Notes: generated by a model from the letters alone, not told the origin. A stretch of DNA of 64,000 nucleotides from Tetramitus jugosus (GCA_937625935.1 OW569353.1:372001-436000); one strand, 5' to 3'. Positions 32,162-41,910 are shown, counted from the stretch's first letter. Numbers and translations are program-made.

Positions 32162-34342
32162 ATGGTTGCTCCAAAAACAACAAAGAAGACACCCAAGAAG
32201 AAAGATCAAGAGGAAAGTCAGGAGGAAGAGGATGACGCCAAACTCGTCTCTGCATCGATCGACTACTCTGAGGAGATGGATGTGGGATTGGATGACGATA
32301 ATGAAGACGAAGACAAGACTTCAACAAAGAAGAAATCTAGTTCGGTCAAGAAAAAGACTCCTGTGTCTACCAAGAAGAAAACTACTCCTGTAGCAACAAA
32401 GGATCAGAAAAAGTCATCTACTCCGGCTTCTTCTTCTTCCTCTGCAAAGACCACTGCTGCATCAAAGAAGAGAAAAACTGCAGACAAGAAAGATGACGAT
32501 GATGATAAGGACGATGACAGTGAAGATGAAAAGCCATCAAAGAAGAAAGCAAAGACAACGGAAACACCGAAAACTACGACGAAGAAAACGACTGCCAAAA
32601 CAAGTGGAAGCGCAGCCAAAACTACGAGCAAATCAAAGGGGATTATGGATAGTGTTGTAGTATTCATTGATATTCACAATTCAGGAGACAGTCAATCCTC
32701 AACAGATATTTTGGAAGAGAAGATTAAGGAAATGGGAGGGCGTGTTGTGCAAATGAAAACTAAAACTGTAACTCACTATATATTTTTGAATGGACATGCA
32801 ACGACTGTGACAACGGCTCAGTCAAATGGGAAGCCTCTAGTATCTCCTCTTTGGGTCAATGAGTGCGAGAAGAAGAAGAAATTGATTGATGTAAAAGATA
32901 ATCCTAATTTATTGGCTGAGATCAATGTAGAGAAGACGAAAGCCACTCCCAAGAGTACCAAGAAAACCAAAGCCAGCGAAGAATCATCTGATACAAAAAC
33001 TCCTCAAAAAGGATCTGAAAAGAAGGATGAAAAGAAAAAGAAGGAGAAGGACACTGACACCAAAAGGAAAACTTCAGAAAAGAAGTCAGCAACTAAACCT
33101 AAAAAAGAGAAAGAAGAAGAGAGCGATGACGAAATGATTGATGAATCATTTGACGAGCATGAGTTGTACGATAGGCAAATGTGGAAAGACGAGGGATTTA
33201 ACATCCATACGCCAGTTTCTGAAAAAAAGGCCAAATTTATTATTGAGAGAACTCACCTTTCGGATGACGATGAAGAAATGCTTCAAGAGATTGTCGATCA
33301 GTCAAAGCATATGAAACTCGCATCCGAAGATGAATATTCAGGTCAAAGAATTACACATCTAATTGCTCCAGATAATGCAACCAAGCGAACCATTAAAGTG
33401 TTCTATGCCATTGCCCACGGAGCCTACATCGTTAACAAAGATTGGTTAACAACTTGTATTAACAATTTGCAATCGAATGCTTCAGAACCGAAAAATGAAA
33501 AGTATCCTTCAGGAGAGGAGCCATTCTTGGTAAAGAAGTGGTTGGAAGCATGTGAGCGGTCCAGGATTGCGCAACTTTCCTTCAACAAACGTAAAAGAAT
33601 GGCTCTTGTGCAAGTAAGAGAAACAGAGGGCGAGGATGAAGAGGATTTAAAGATTCCTCATCGTCTGCTCCATGGCCTAAAGATCACTGCCGAAGGTGAT
33701 GTCAATCCAAAAGTGAAAGACCTGAGAAAATTGGTTCAGTTGTGTGGTGGTGAGTGGGTGACTGGAACAAGATCGGCAAAGTTTTGTATCGTTGGACCTA
33801 ACGCAAATAGTAAGCCTTTTAAACAAGAGGAAACTGTTTGTGTCACTGTTCAGTGGCTTCTTGACTCAATTGAAAAGTACGAGCTCGTGGAAGACATTTC
33901 AAAGTATTTGGCAGTAGAGTCTGAGTGTGTGAAGCAGATTGAAAAGAAAGAGAAGAAGGAAAAGAAAGGAGAAGCTGAGAAAAAGGGAAAAACTTCCAAG
34001 AGTACAGGATCTGACGCATCAAAGAAGAAGTCTACTCCAGAGACAACCAAGAAATCCAAGGCTGCGACTGACACGAAGCAAGTGGCCAAACCCAAAGCGA
34101 AAGCAACTACTGAAGCGAAGAAACCTGAGAAACAAAACACCAACAGCACGAAGAAGGAGACTGCTGAGAAGACACCAGAGAGCACGCCTCCCAGCAGCAA
34201 AGCTGACAACACAACCAAGAATGTTGAGGATAAGCAGGAGGAGAAGCAGGACGACAAGCAAGACGATGATTATGACACAGATGTCACAGACACTGAACAA
34301 GAGAATGTCCCAGAGGTCGGAGAAGAAGAAACCGAACTGTAA
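32162..34342 (+). CDS. triple-BRCT protein (microcephalin-like layout)
   Basis: Single exon, 726 residues. A Lys/Asp/Glu-rich disordered head (1-160) precedes BRCT 1 at about 162-243 ('DSVVVFIDIHNSGDSQSST', 'EMGGRVVQMKTKTVTHYIFL', PLWVNECEKKKKL). A charged linker leads to BRCT 2 at about 360-440 (RITHLIAPDNATKRT, AYIVNKDWLTTC) and BRCT 3 at about 499-580 (RLLHGLKITAEG, 'KLVQLCGGEWVTGTRSAKFC', VTVQWLLDSIEKYEL). The tail is basic then acidic and low in complexity. One N-terminal BRCT plus a C-terminal pair is the layout of MCPH1/microcephalin. Other BRCT proteins (BRCA1-, PTIP- or MDC1-like) cannot be excluded. Phosphopeptide binding in DNA damage signalling is the general role. The head and tail carry many Ser/Thr-Lys sites. 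Confidence 0.75.
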   Translation: MVAPKTTKKTPKKKDQEESQEEEDDAKLVSASIDYSEEMDVGLDDDNEDEDKTSTKKKSSSVKKKTPVSTKKKTTPVATKDQKKSSTPASSSSSAKTTAASKKRKTADKKDDDDDKDDDSEDEKPSKKKAKTTETPKTTTKKTTAKTSGSAAKTTSKSKGIMDSVVVFIDIHNSGDSQSSTDILEEKIKEMGGRVVQMKTKTVTHYIFLNGHATTVTTAQSNGKPLVSPLWVNECEKKKKLIDVKDNPNLLAEINVEKTKATPKSTKKTKASEESSDTKTPQKGSEKKDEKKKKEKDTDTKRKTSEKKSATKPKKEKEEESDDEMIDESFDEHELYDRQMWKDEGFNIHTPVSEKKAKFIIERTHLSDDDEEMLQEIVDQSKHMKLASEDEYSGQRITHLIAPDNATKRTIKVFYAIAHGAYIVNKDWLTTCINNLQSNASEPKNEKYPSGEEPFLVKKWLEACERSRIAQLSFNKRKRMALVQVRETEGEDEEDLKIPHRLLHGLKITAEGDVNPKVKDLRKLVQLCGGEWVTGTRSAKFCIVGPNANSKPFKQEETVCVTVQWLLDSIEKYELVEDISKYLAVESECVKQIEKKEKKEKKGEAEKKGKTSKSTGSDASKKKSTPETTKKSKAATDTKQVAKPKAKATTEAKKPEKQNTNSTKKETAEKTPESTPPSSKADNTTKNVEDKQEEKQDDKQDDDYDTDVTDTEQENVPEVGEEETEL

Positions 34343-34534
34343 ATTGATTCCACAAGATTACAACTTCCCTCCTTTAGAACTTCACTACCCAAGTTGAACC
34401 ATCCAAACCCTTTTTTCGCTTCAGCCTTCTTGTTGAACCTGACTGACATTCAAGGCCAAAAACAGCTGTTGTTCAAAATCATCATCCCCGCAACCAACAA
34501 CGAACAAAAGATCAAATAACAACATTCGGCCATC

Positions 34535-35812
34535 ATGATCAAAACACCACTCAACCAACAACGACAAACCAATATCGCTATTGTGCGAATGAAGATTAAA
34601 AACAAAAAATTTGAGATACCAGCGTACAAGAACAAGGTTGTCTCATGGAGAAACGGAACAGAAAAGGACATTAACGAAGTATTGCAAATGGTGCACGTGT
34701 ACACTAATGTTTCCAAGGGAGAACTGGCCAAACGCGAAGATTTGATAAAGTACTTTAACGATGACAGTGAAAAAAATGTTTGCATCACCATTTTGAACAA
34801 GGGAGAGTTGCAAGTGTCAGCCAAGGAGAGAGAAATCATGTATGAGAGCATGTACCGTGATATTGTCACGATTATATGCAATTTGTGCATCAATCCTGAC
34901 ACACAACGACAGTATCCACCTGGAATGATTGATCGAGCGTTGCGTGAGATGCATTTTGCAGTGAAACCGGCAAAATCAGCAAAGAAACAAGCACTAGAGG
35001 TGATTCGAAGATTGAAAAAGACGATTCCGATTGAACGTGCTCAAATGAGACTCGAAATTCTGGTTACGAACGCTTCATTGAGTAAGAAAGTGAAGCAAAT
35101 GTTGACAAGGATCAACAGAGGAGGTAGTAATGGTGGTGGTGATGACGCAGAGGAGGGAGCCGATGTTCATGACGATGCCAAAATCGAGAAAGACATCTAC
35201 AATCCAGAGGACAAGAGTGTTCAACTCACAGTGTTGATCGATCCTGGAATGTTTCGAATGATTGATGAATTTGCAATTGAACATGGTGATGCTGTGCGTG
35301 TCACAATGCTCGACACTACTGTGTTGAGAGAAGGTGAGGAGAGGATTGATGAAATTTTGAGTGAAGATGATGAGGAAGCCGAGGAGGCAGACGAAGCAGA
35401 AGGTCTATCGTCAGAGTTGGCTGACAAGGCACGTGTCTCAAGCAAGAACAACAAGAGCAGTAGCCAACAACCACCACAAAAGAAGGGTCGATCATCTAAA
35501 AAGAACAATAGGAGAGGTGCAGCAGATAGTGAAGGAGAAGAGGAAGAAGCAGAAGAGAGCAATACACGGAACAAGAGAAACAAGGGCAAGAAATCGGCTG
35601 TCGCTAAACAAGAAAAGAAAGTTACGAAGCGGCAAGTAGATGAAAGTGAGGATGATGATGAAGAAGAGGAACCATCAACCTTTTTGAAGGGCAAAGCGAA
35701 GAAAATGAACAAGAAGAATCAGAAGTTAGTTGCCAAGACTGGTCAGGCACCAGCAGCATCGTTCGCTCCTCTGATCGAAGTGGAAGAAGAGGAAGAATCC
35801 GAGGACGAATAA
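34535..35812 (+). CDS. SBDS: ribosome maturation factor SBDS (Sdo1) with extended tail
   Basis: Single exon, 425 residues. Residues 1 to about 260 follow human SBDS nearly block by block: 'NQQRQTNIAIVRMKIKNKKF', 'KNKVVSWRNGTEKDINEVLQ', NVSKGELAKREDLI, 'NPDTQRQYPPGMIDRALREM', KKQALEVIRRLKK and IERAQMRLEI. A glycine/acidic insertion (about 190-215, NRGGSNGGGDDAEEG) interrupts domain III before LTVLIDPGMFRMIDE. SBDS and EFL1 release eIF6 from pre-60S subunits. The human protein has 250 residues; here about 165 more follow, alternating acidic and Lys-rich blocks. Tails on SBDS are known in kinetoplastids and plants, but this one has no Zn finger or clear domain. Confidence 0.95.
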   Translation: MIKTPLNQQRQTNIAIVRMKIKNKKFEIPAYKNKVVSWRNGTEKDINEVLQMVHVYTNVSKGELAKREDLIKYFNDDSEKNVCITILNKGELQVSAKEREIMYESMYRDIVTIICNLCINPDTQRQYPPGMIDRALREMHFAVKPAKSAKKQALEVIRRLKKTIPIERAQMRLEILVTNASLSKKVKQMLTRINRGGSNGGGDDAEEGADVHDDAKIEKDIYNPEDKSVQLTVLIDPGMFRMIDEFAIEHGDAVRVTMLDTTVLREGEERIDEILSEDDEEAEEADEAEGLSSELADKARVSSKNNKSSSQQPPQKKGRSSKKNNRRGAADSEGEEEEAEESNTRNKRNKGKKSAVAKQEKKVTKRQVDESEDDDEEEEPSTFLKGKAKKMNKKNQKLVAKTGQAPAASFAPLIEVEEEEESEDE

Positions 35813-35894
35813 TAACTTTTGTTCAACACACAAAAAACAACAAATAAAAAACAGAGTAAAAAGCAAAGATCATGACCTCCTGATCTCGAAACAA

Positions 35895-36392
35895 ATGGCA
35901 AAAACAAACAAATCAGATCAATCGCTTACGCTGCTAAGCCACTTTTTCAAGTCTCTTCCCAGCGGAAGTACCATTGTAACCATCGAAACCAAGGAAGGAG
36001 ATGTCATCAGAGGCACTTTTGACAGCACGGACAACAATTTTAATGTCACACTGTTGGATGTGACCACGACCAAAGTTCGACCGAAACGAGTCACCAACAA
36101 ATCAAAGAAGAACAACAATAATTCATCGAGCAGTGACAAGTCAGGCTCTCAACCAGATCAGACATCAGCAGTGACATCACTACCAGTGTTTGTTGTGGCA
36201 GGAAAGCACATCCGCAATATTAATTTTGACGAATATATCGCAGTGAGTGAAGTAGTGGAGAAGGAGAGGATCAGGTTGGAGGAGGCCAAACTGGCAGACA
36301 AGAAACGTTATGATACGAAGAGAGCCGCACCACCTCAACCAGAGAGAAAACGCATACGAGTAGAAAAGGTCATGGTACGACATTACGAATGA
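35895..36392 (+). CDS. Sm/LSm-domain protein, LSM10- or SmD-like
   Basis: Single exon, 165 residues. An Sm1 motif lies at about 24-56 ('STIVTIETKEGDVIRGTFDS' then TDNNFNVTLLDV) and an Sm2-like strand pair at about 96-110 (VFVVAGKHIRNINF). Between the two is a ~40-residue Ser/Asn/Lys loop, longer than in canonical Sm proteins. The Sm2 segment 'VFVVAGKHIRNINFDEYIAV' resembles the LSM10 'LFVTGRNVRYVHIPDDVNI' and SmD1 pattern. The C-terminal third is a helix and then a basic tail. It is either SmD1/LSM10-like or a divergent Lsm. The stop is 40 bp from the stop of the RdRP gene on the other strand. Confidence 0.7.
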   Translation: MAKTNKSDQSLTLLSHFFKSLPSGSTIVTIETKEGDVIRGTFDSTDNNFNVTLLDVTTTKVRPKRVTNKSKKNNNNSSSSDKSGSQPDQTSAVTSLPVFVVAGKHIRNINFDEYIAVSEVVEKERIRLEEAKLADKKRYDTKRAAPPQPERKRIRVEKVMVRHYE

Positions 36393-36432
36393 ACTGGTAA
36401 GAAGGTGATTCGCTTTATGGTTAAAAATGTCT

Positions 36433-39400
36433 CTAATCATCTAAAATGGTGAGCGCAACGGAGCCTGGCTTTCGCTTATCAGCGATCGCATCGGCCTTAA
36501 TCCGCATGAGATGAAAGGGAAACATGAAAGCAGTCGCCAAGGCTGCCTTCTCATCCCTTCGTTTCAAATAGTTTTCCTCATAAGTATATTTGTAAAAATG
36601 AGCTGCAATGGCAAGCATCTTGTACTGTCCCTCTGCCATGTATCGCTTGTGGATATCCTCCTCAATCTTCTTCATTTTCACATTGAGTTCAGGATCGTCG
36701 TTCGTTTTCATTTCAATAAAAGCCTTCTTATAGTTCTCAATGTCCTCTTGAATTTTGGCCTTGTCTTGATTGGTGAGTGAATCTTGGTACGGTGTGATAT
36801 CTCTGTCATATTCACAGTCCCTGCCCAGGACAGCATCAATGCCCTGCGATCTCTCTTGAACAATGTCGAACAATTTGCCACAAAATGAATCGGAATGAGA
36901 ACTCTTGGGCGTCCATTTGGACTCGATGACCATGTAGTGAGGGACACCAATCTGCCGCACTTGTCCTTCCAAATACTCTGGCACTCGAAACGAAATACCT
37001 GTTTTTGTTGAATCAAGTGCCCTATTCACATAATTGGCAGCCTCCTGCACCAACTCACTGTGCATTCCCTGCTTATCGGCAATGATTGTTCGAATGGTTG
37101 AAATCCTTTCGAGAGTTCTCTGCATCGTGTAGTAACCTAGAAAATATCTCTTCATCTTTAGAATTTTGGATCCAATGCTTTCATCAGGAACAATCGTATT
37201 GTCGGGCGCCGTGTTTTCCTCTGCACTAAACTTTGCGGCTGGTGCATTCTTAAACGGTTCAACAAACGACTGGTCCCAAATAACAACATAATGATCTCCA
37301 TCCAAATCTCCACCACTCGTCATATCAGTTATCGGTCGGTCACCATAAGTCGAAAAAACAATCACGTTCGACAAGTGATTGAGCGCTGGGTGCGGTATCG
37401 CTGTCACTCTTCGCAAATCCCCACTGGATGTCATTGGATGTCTTCCGATCAATATATCACCAGAGAGAGGCTGTTCGTTATTGATTCTCACATAGACACA
37501 ACCTTCTTTCAAAAACCTACCCCAATCAGCCACACCCATCAGATAACCAGACTTTGGTATCGATATCTTAAACTTGTTCAGCAACTTTTGAAATTGACTT
37601 TCGAGGTATTCGTTAATTTTGTAACGAATGTAGGGTTCTGTCGTTTCAAACCCCGCAGCTAGTAACCGCTTTACTAACTTGAACACTTGACTGCTCTTGG
37701 AACTGCTCTTAAAATGATCCAATGGATCAGCTTTCACTTGTTTTACCTTCTCAAGTTCAATGTCTGCGAGAGATTCAAAGGCAGAGAAGGGAACTCCCCG
37801 ATCTTGAGCAATTAAGATCAAATCTCTATTCAATTTAACTGGTCTTGATTGAGCAAAATCGAGCACACCCAGGACCAGTTGTTCCTTGGTCGGATTATGA
37901 ACCGGAAACTTGTTCATGCTTTTCGGTATTGCTACTCTGTCTTTGGCGTACCTCCGATTCACAACAAGCACACCCTTCGCTCCCAGATAACGAATCTGAA
38001 TCGCTGAAACAAATGGCATTCTCTCTGGTGGTACATTAATTTCCTCAAGAATCCTAGTGAACAATTCTTCTCCAATGTAGCCACAACCATCAGTAAACAT
38101 GTAACTCTCGTCCTTTGTCGTAATATCATCAATAAAATCAACTTGACTCACCGGAATTTCAATCGTTGGAATCGCTGTTGAAAAGTAGAGTGATGTTCTA
38201 GTCATGAGCTTCGACACTGTCTTAATACCAGAAAAATCCCCCATATAATTAAACACATCAGCAATCGTATAGTTCGTTCCTGTCAAACTGATACAATAAT
38301 ACTGCCGCTCTCTCAATCCACTTCCACTACAAGACAAAAACTCGTATTCCATTCCCGCAACTCTAAATCGCTTTGCCAATATCGCTGCATCTGCCTCCTC
38401 ATCCACAGAGTGCTTTGGTAAACTCACGCGCAACAATCGACTGGGTCCAAACTTGCCAATCAGCTTATTAAACACTTGAACGTTCGGTCCATGCAGCGTA
38501 TATTGATTATCCTTGATATGAATCTCAAATAGAATGTACTCTTTGGATGACAAGTCCTGCCCCACATAGGGCACACTATCTTTGATCTTAAACCTTGCCT
38601 CCTTGCTCGACACGATGGAAATGTTTTTTTTGCGAACGTACGACCGCAGTTCACACTTTTCATTGAGAATCTCTAGAAATTGTTGATAGTGGTCATCGTA
38701 CGACTCTAGTGATCGAATAAATGGTAAATCAACATCTGTAATCTTCAATAATCCATTGACAATGCGCTTTTCAATCTCGAATACATGAATCGGCTGCAAC
38801 AAGTGTCTCTGCGTGTACAGGGGACAATCTGGATATTGTTCACACACGGTTTGAATCGTTGCTTTCGTCCTAGAGTTGTTAAATGTTGATACTCGATGTT
38901 GAGTATTGTTGTTATTATTACTATTTGTACTTGTGTTGTTGTTTATGATGTTGGTAGGAATGTTAGTCGTAGTAGTATTGCCATTATTCATAACATTATT
39001 CATGTTATGGTTATTATTAGTGCGATTAGGTGGTGATACAGGTTGAAATCTCTTTTGTGGTTGTGATGGTGATGGAATGGTCGTAGTGATACTTGAAATA
39101 TTGATCTGATGATGATGATGATGATTATTCGGCATGTTATTCACCGGTGACATTGATTTCTGTGATACAGACGATACAGATGACTTGTTATTTGTTGTTG
39201 TTGTTGTTGTTGTGGGAGAAGAAGAAGACGCAGATGATGGTGATGATGATAACGAAGGAGGTGGAACAAATGTAAATCTACGCTGAACACTAATATTAGC
39301 AACCTTCCTATTGTTATTATTGCTATTATCATGATTGTTGGTACTATTGTGATTACCATTCACCATGTGATTTTGAGTAAATGTTGTTGTTGTTCTTGTT

Positions 39401-39984
39401 GTTGACTGGTTATTGTTCGTATTGATCGAATGATTTATCGTTGGTCTATTCGTACTATTGTTGTTGTTGTTGTTGTTGTTGATCGGAATAGAATGATGAT
39501 TGGGTGTTGTTGTGAGTTTACTTGCCATTTGAATCCTAGGAGGCTCATACGTATCATCATTATCACTACTACCACTGCTACTACTCTCCTCACTTACACT
39601 AGTTCTTTTTTGCTGATGATGATTTCTAGTGGGAAACGTGGTGTTGTGATTCAATTTTCGAAAATTACGATCACTTCCATTTTCATTTTCATTTCCATTT
39701 TCATCATCATCATCTGTTTCTACATCAAATTGCAATGATGATGATGATGATGATTGTTGTTGTTGTTTGTTGCCACGTGGTGTTCTTCTCAATCTCTTTT
39801 TGGAAAGATTGGATGATGATCTTACTCTCTTATCACCACTACCACCACCACTTCTACTACTACTACCACCACTACTGCTCTCATGATAGTCATCATCATC
39901 ATCACTGGCGTCATCTGACGATATCAAATCAATAATATCATCTTCTCGTGAATGTTGTGTTCTTTTTCGTTTGTGCGTCACCAT
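36433..39984 (-). CDS. cellular RNA-dependent RNA polymerase (QDE-1/RDR type)
   Basis: Single exon, 1183 residues. The first ~380 are low complexity, rich in Ser, Asn, His and Thr with an acidic start (DDASDDDDDYHESS), coded by trinucleotide-rich DNA. The polymerase core follows. The catalytic signature of eukaryotic RdRPs, DxDGD, is present as GGDLDGDHYVV with Asp893, Asp895 and Asp897. Other family segments are 'VLVVNRRYAKDRVAIPKSMN', FKLVKRLLAAGF and 'LPLSGDILIGRHPM'-type text (here 'QPLSGDILIGRHPMTSSGDL') and 'FSTYGDRPITDMTSGGDLDG'. Such enzymes make double-stranded RNA for Dicer and amplify small RNAs in RNA interference. Neither Dicer nor Argonaute is in the window. This is a host-type polymerase, not a viral one, since its two-barrel core matches the plant/fungal/nematode family. 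Confidence 0.93.
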   Translation of the reverse strand: MVTHKRKRTQHSREDDIIDLISSDDASDDDDDYHESSSGGSSSRSGGGSGDKRVRSSSNLSKKRLRRTPRGNKQQQQSSSSSSLQFDVETDDDDENGNENENGSDRNFRKLNHNTTFPTRNHHQQKRTSVSEESSSSGSSDNDDTYEPPRIQMASKLTTTPNHHSIPINNNNNNNNSTNRPTINHSINTNNNQSTTRTTTTFTQNHMVNGNHNSTNNHDNSNNNNRKVANISVQRRFTFVPPPSLSSSPSSASSSSPTTTTTTTNNKSSVSSVSQKSMSPVNNMPNNHHHHHQINISSITTTIPSPSQPQKRFQPVSPPNRTNNNHNMNNVMNNGNTTTTNIPTNIINNNTSTNSNNNNNTQHRVSTFNNSRTKATIQTVCEQYPDCPLYTQRHLLQPIHVFEIEKRIVNGLLKITDVDLPFIRSLESYDDHYQQFLEILNEKCELRSYVRKKNISIVSSKEARFKIKDSVPYVGQDLSSKEYILFEIHIKDNQYTLHGPNVQVFNKLIGKFGPSRLLRVSLPKHSVDEEADAAILAKRFRVAGMEYEFLSCSGSGLRERQYYCISLTGTNYTIADVFNYMGDFSGIKTVSKLMTRTSLYFSTAIPTIEIPVSQVDFIDDITTKDESYMFTDGCGYIGEELFTRILEEINVPPERMPFVSAIQIRYLGAKGVLVVNRRYAKDRVAIPKSMNKFPVHNPTKEQLVLGVLDFAQSRPVKLNRDLILIAQDRGVPFSAFESLADIELEKVKQVKADPLDHFKSSSKSSQVFKLVKRLLAAGFETTEPYIRYKINEYLESQFQKLLNKFKISIPKSGYLMGVADWGRFLKEGCVYVRINNEQPLSGDILIGRHPMTSSGDLRRVTAIPHPALNHLSNVIVFSTYGDRPITDMTSGGDLDGDHYVVIWDQSFVEPFKNAPAAKFSAEENTAPDNTIVPDESIGSKILKMKRYFLGYYTMQRTLERISTIRTIIADKQGMHSELVQEAANYVNRALDSTKTGISFRVPEYLEGQVRQIGVPHYMVIESKWTPKSSHSDSFCGKLFDIVQERSQGIDAVLGRDCEYDRDITPYQDSLTNQDKAKIQEDIENYKKAFIEMKTNDDPELNVKMKKIEEDIHKRYMAEGQYKMLAIAAHFYKYTYEENYLKRRDEKAALATAFMFPFHLMRIKADAIADKRKPGSVALTILDD
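39192..39770. repeat. trinucleotide repeat tracts in the RdRP head
   Basis: The plus strand carries (TTG)n at about 39192-39214 and 39458-39481 and (GAT)n/(TTG)n at about 39735-39770. They encode Asn, Ser, His and Gln runs in the RdRP N-terminus. Lengths may vary between strains. Confidence 0.7.
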
Positions 39985-40097
39985 TGAATGTTATTGTTGT
40001 TGTTGTTGTGCTGATTGTTTGTTTTTGTGTATGCCAAGTTGTCGCGAAATTTTCACACAAAAAGTGACTATTTTTGGAATATCTTGTGACAAGTCGT

Positions 40098-41822
40098 TTA
40101 TTGACTGGCAGGTGCAGGTTGCATGTGATAGATGCAAGGATTGTGTCTCGTCAAAATGTGTTTGTAAACATACATGTACAATGTTCGGCAGTTGAGTAAA
40201 CCATCAAACATGAGAACTAACATGATAAAGTAACAAAGGAATCGCAGGACTGACATGGTGAGTTCAATATCACCAATCATTGATTGAAAATTAACAATCA
40301 AGAGAGGGAGCCAGAGAATTATTGGGGCAATGATAGCGTTCCTCAGATCTTTGATGAGGACAGAGGGTAGAAGCTTTAAGTTGTCTTTCAAGGACCGTGT
40401 GGGATTGGATAGTTCGGAAAGGATGAGGGCGATCGCCGGAAAGAACACGATACATAGTACCACAATCCATGTATGTCTCAGATTAATGAACACTGTGGAA
40501 AATATCGGGAAATGTTCGTAGATTGCTAACAGATCACTATTGACTCGCGTTATAAGCTTCATGAACTGGAATAGCACATCGAGATTTAGGACCAGAGCAA
40601 CTAGCGCAATCAGAAAGAATGCTGAAGTTTTCAAATAAAGATTCTGCGGTAGTCCTATCAGTTTGTACTGTATGCAAAGAGCAATGAGATTGCTCTCTTT
40701 CGTAATGTATGAAAATGGCCAATCCATCACAGCTTGAACTTCAACGATGTCTCCTCGATCGAGTACTTGATATAGAGCCTCATTCTTCTCAAAGTTATTA
40801 TGAGGTAGATTCCTCTCCTTCACGACCAATCTGTGGACGGATGCTGAATTTTTCGGTTGTACGAAGACCCAATCTTGGATAGTCTTCCTAACTTCACCCT
40901 GGAAGCTAAAAGCCATCTTGTGACACAAGAATTGTAATTGCAAGCAAGTCAATAATGAATTTGATCGATCAAATCTGAGTACCATTGGTATGTTCTTAGT
41001 AACCCGATATGTCTCTAGTTCAGCTCGTCTATCTAAAAAGTTGTAATGGTTCTTGAGCTCGAGGGTCTGCACCCGAACCACTAGACCCTTGCGATACCGA
41101 CAAAAACCATCTAATGTACCAACTATTCTGATGATATGCTTATGATGCTCATCGAGCTGGTCCCTTTGCCAATCGTCTAACTCCTCCATGATCAAATTAT
41201 TCTTATAATGATCATACTCGATTCCAAAAGTTCGCTCGCCATGATAAGATACTGGTACGTCCCAACGATCAAGAGTAATAGTAACAATCCAATCTACATA
41301 GATTGGGGTTTGATCCAGGATGATCAAGCTCTTTGGGCCATACTTTGGCAACACGGCAATAAATCCCAGAATCAGTCTTCTCCAATCACAGAACGCTCTC
41401 TTGTAGCATCGAATACTCTCATCTGATAACTCATCCATATCCGTAGGAGGAGAAGAGGGTTGATATTGATTCACATTACTCAATGAAAACAAGCACCTAC
41501 AGTTCTCCCACAACATCATATGCAACCGTTCGACCTTCTGCAGAGGTTTCTTCAGTATATGCCTCAACATTTTCGTGACGCGATGAACTCTATCCGATTG
41601 ATAACAACTACTACAACATCCAAAGAGATCAATTCCTAGAGTTTTTTTAACAATCTTCCGTTGAGGTGGTGTCATCTTTGTCATGTTGATCCGTATCAGA
41701 TCATCCACCAGGTTCTTGATGCGTCGATTTACGAGCACTGTTGAGAAAAGTAAATGATCCAATGGAACAAACTCTAACATGTACTGCAACTCATCCGTGG
41801 ATAAACAGGTTGTAATGTTCAT
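40098..41822 (-). CDS. F-box protein with C-terminal membrane helices
   Basis: 574 residues from the ATG at 41822; the frame continues upstream only without ATG. Residues 1-45 form an F-box-like domain (STDELQYMLEFVPLDHLL, then FSTVLVNRRIKNLV). The middle has leucine-rich segments ('LVVRVQTLELKNHYNFLDR'). The C-terminal ~170 residues carry four hydrophobic stretches of helix length: 'FFLIALVALVLNLDVLFQF', 'TWIVVLCIVFFPAIALIL', 'NAIIAPIILWLPLLIVNF' and 'FLCYFIMLVLMFDGLL'. An F-box followed by polytopic membrane helices is not a common combination. It would imply a membrane-tethered SCF adaptor. The assignment of the F-box rests on a short motif, while the membrane part is secure. Confidence 0.65.
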   Translation of the reverse strand: MNITTCLSTDELQYMLEFVPLDHLLFSTVLVNRRIKNLVDDLIRINMTKMTPPQRKIVKKTLGIDLFGCCSSCYQSDRVHRVTKMLRHILKKPLQKVERLHMMLWENCRCLFSLSNVNQYQPSSPPTDMDELSDESIRCYKRAFCDWRRLILGFIAVLPKYGPKSLIILDQTPIYVDWIVTITLDRWDVPVSYHGERTFGIEYDHYKNNLIMEELDDWQRDQLDEHHKHIIRIVGTLDGFCRYRKGLVVRVQTLELKNHYNFLDRRAELETYRVTKNIPMVLRFDRSNSLLTCLQLQFLCHKMAFSFQGEVRKTIQDWVFVQPKNSASVHRLVVKERNLPHNNFEKNEALYQVLDRGDIVEVQAVMDWPFSYITKESNLIALCIQYKLIGLPQNLYLKTSAFFLIALVALVLNLDVLFQFMKLITRVNSDLLAIYEHFPIFSTVFINLRHTWIVVLCIVFFPAIALILSELSNPTRSLKDNLKLLPSVLIKDLRNAIIAPIILWLPLLIVNFQSMIGDIELTMSVLRFLCYFIMLVLMFDGLLNCRTLYMYVYKHILTRHNPCIYHMQPAPASQ

Positions 41823-41910
41823 GCTGCTCTTTTTTGGTTGTTTATTTGAGGGACGAAGGTGGAAATTTTTCTCCGCAACCAATACAATTACAGTTTTCAC
41901 ACCCGAGTCT

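Noticed and set aside
33850-34300. Minus-strand Ser/Phe/Val-rich frames opposite the triple-BRCT tail
   Set aside because: Complement of Lys-rich coding sequence, and no independent support.
39430-39935. Plus-strand open frames opposite the RdRP head
   Set aside because: Repeats of His/Tyr/Ile/Val come from complementary GAT/TTG tracts; no start context or domain.
36433-39984. Viral RNA polymerase insertion
   Set aside because: The DLDGD signature and domain order are those of the cellular RNAi polymerase family, and surrounding genes are ordinary host genes.
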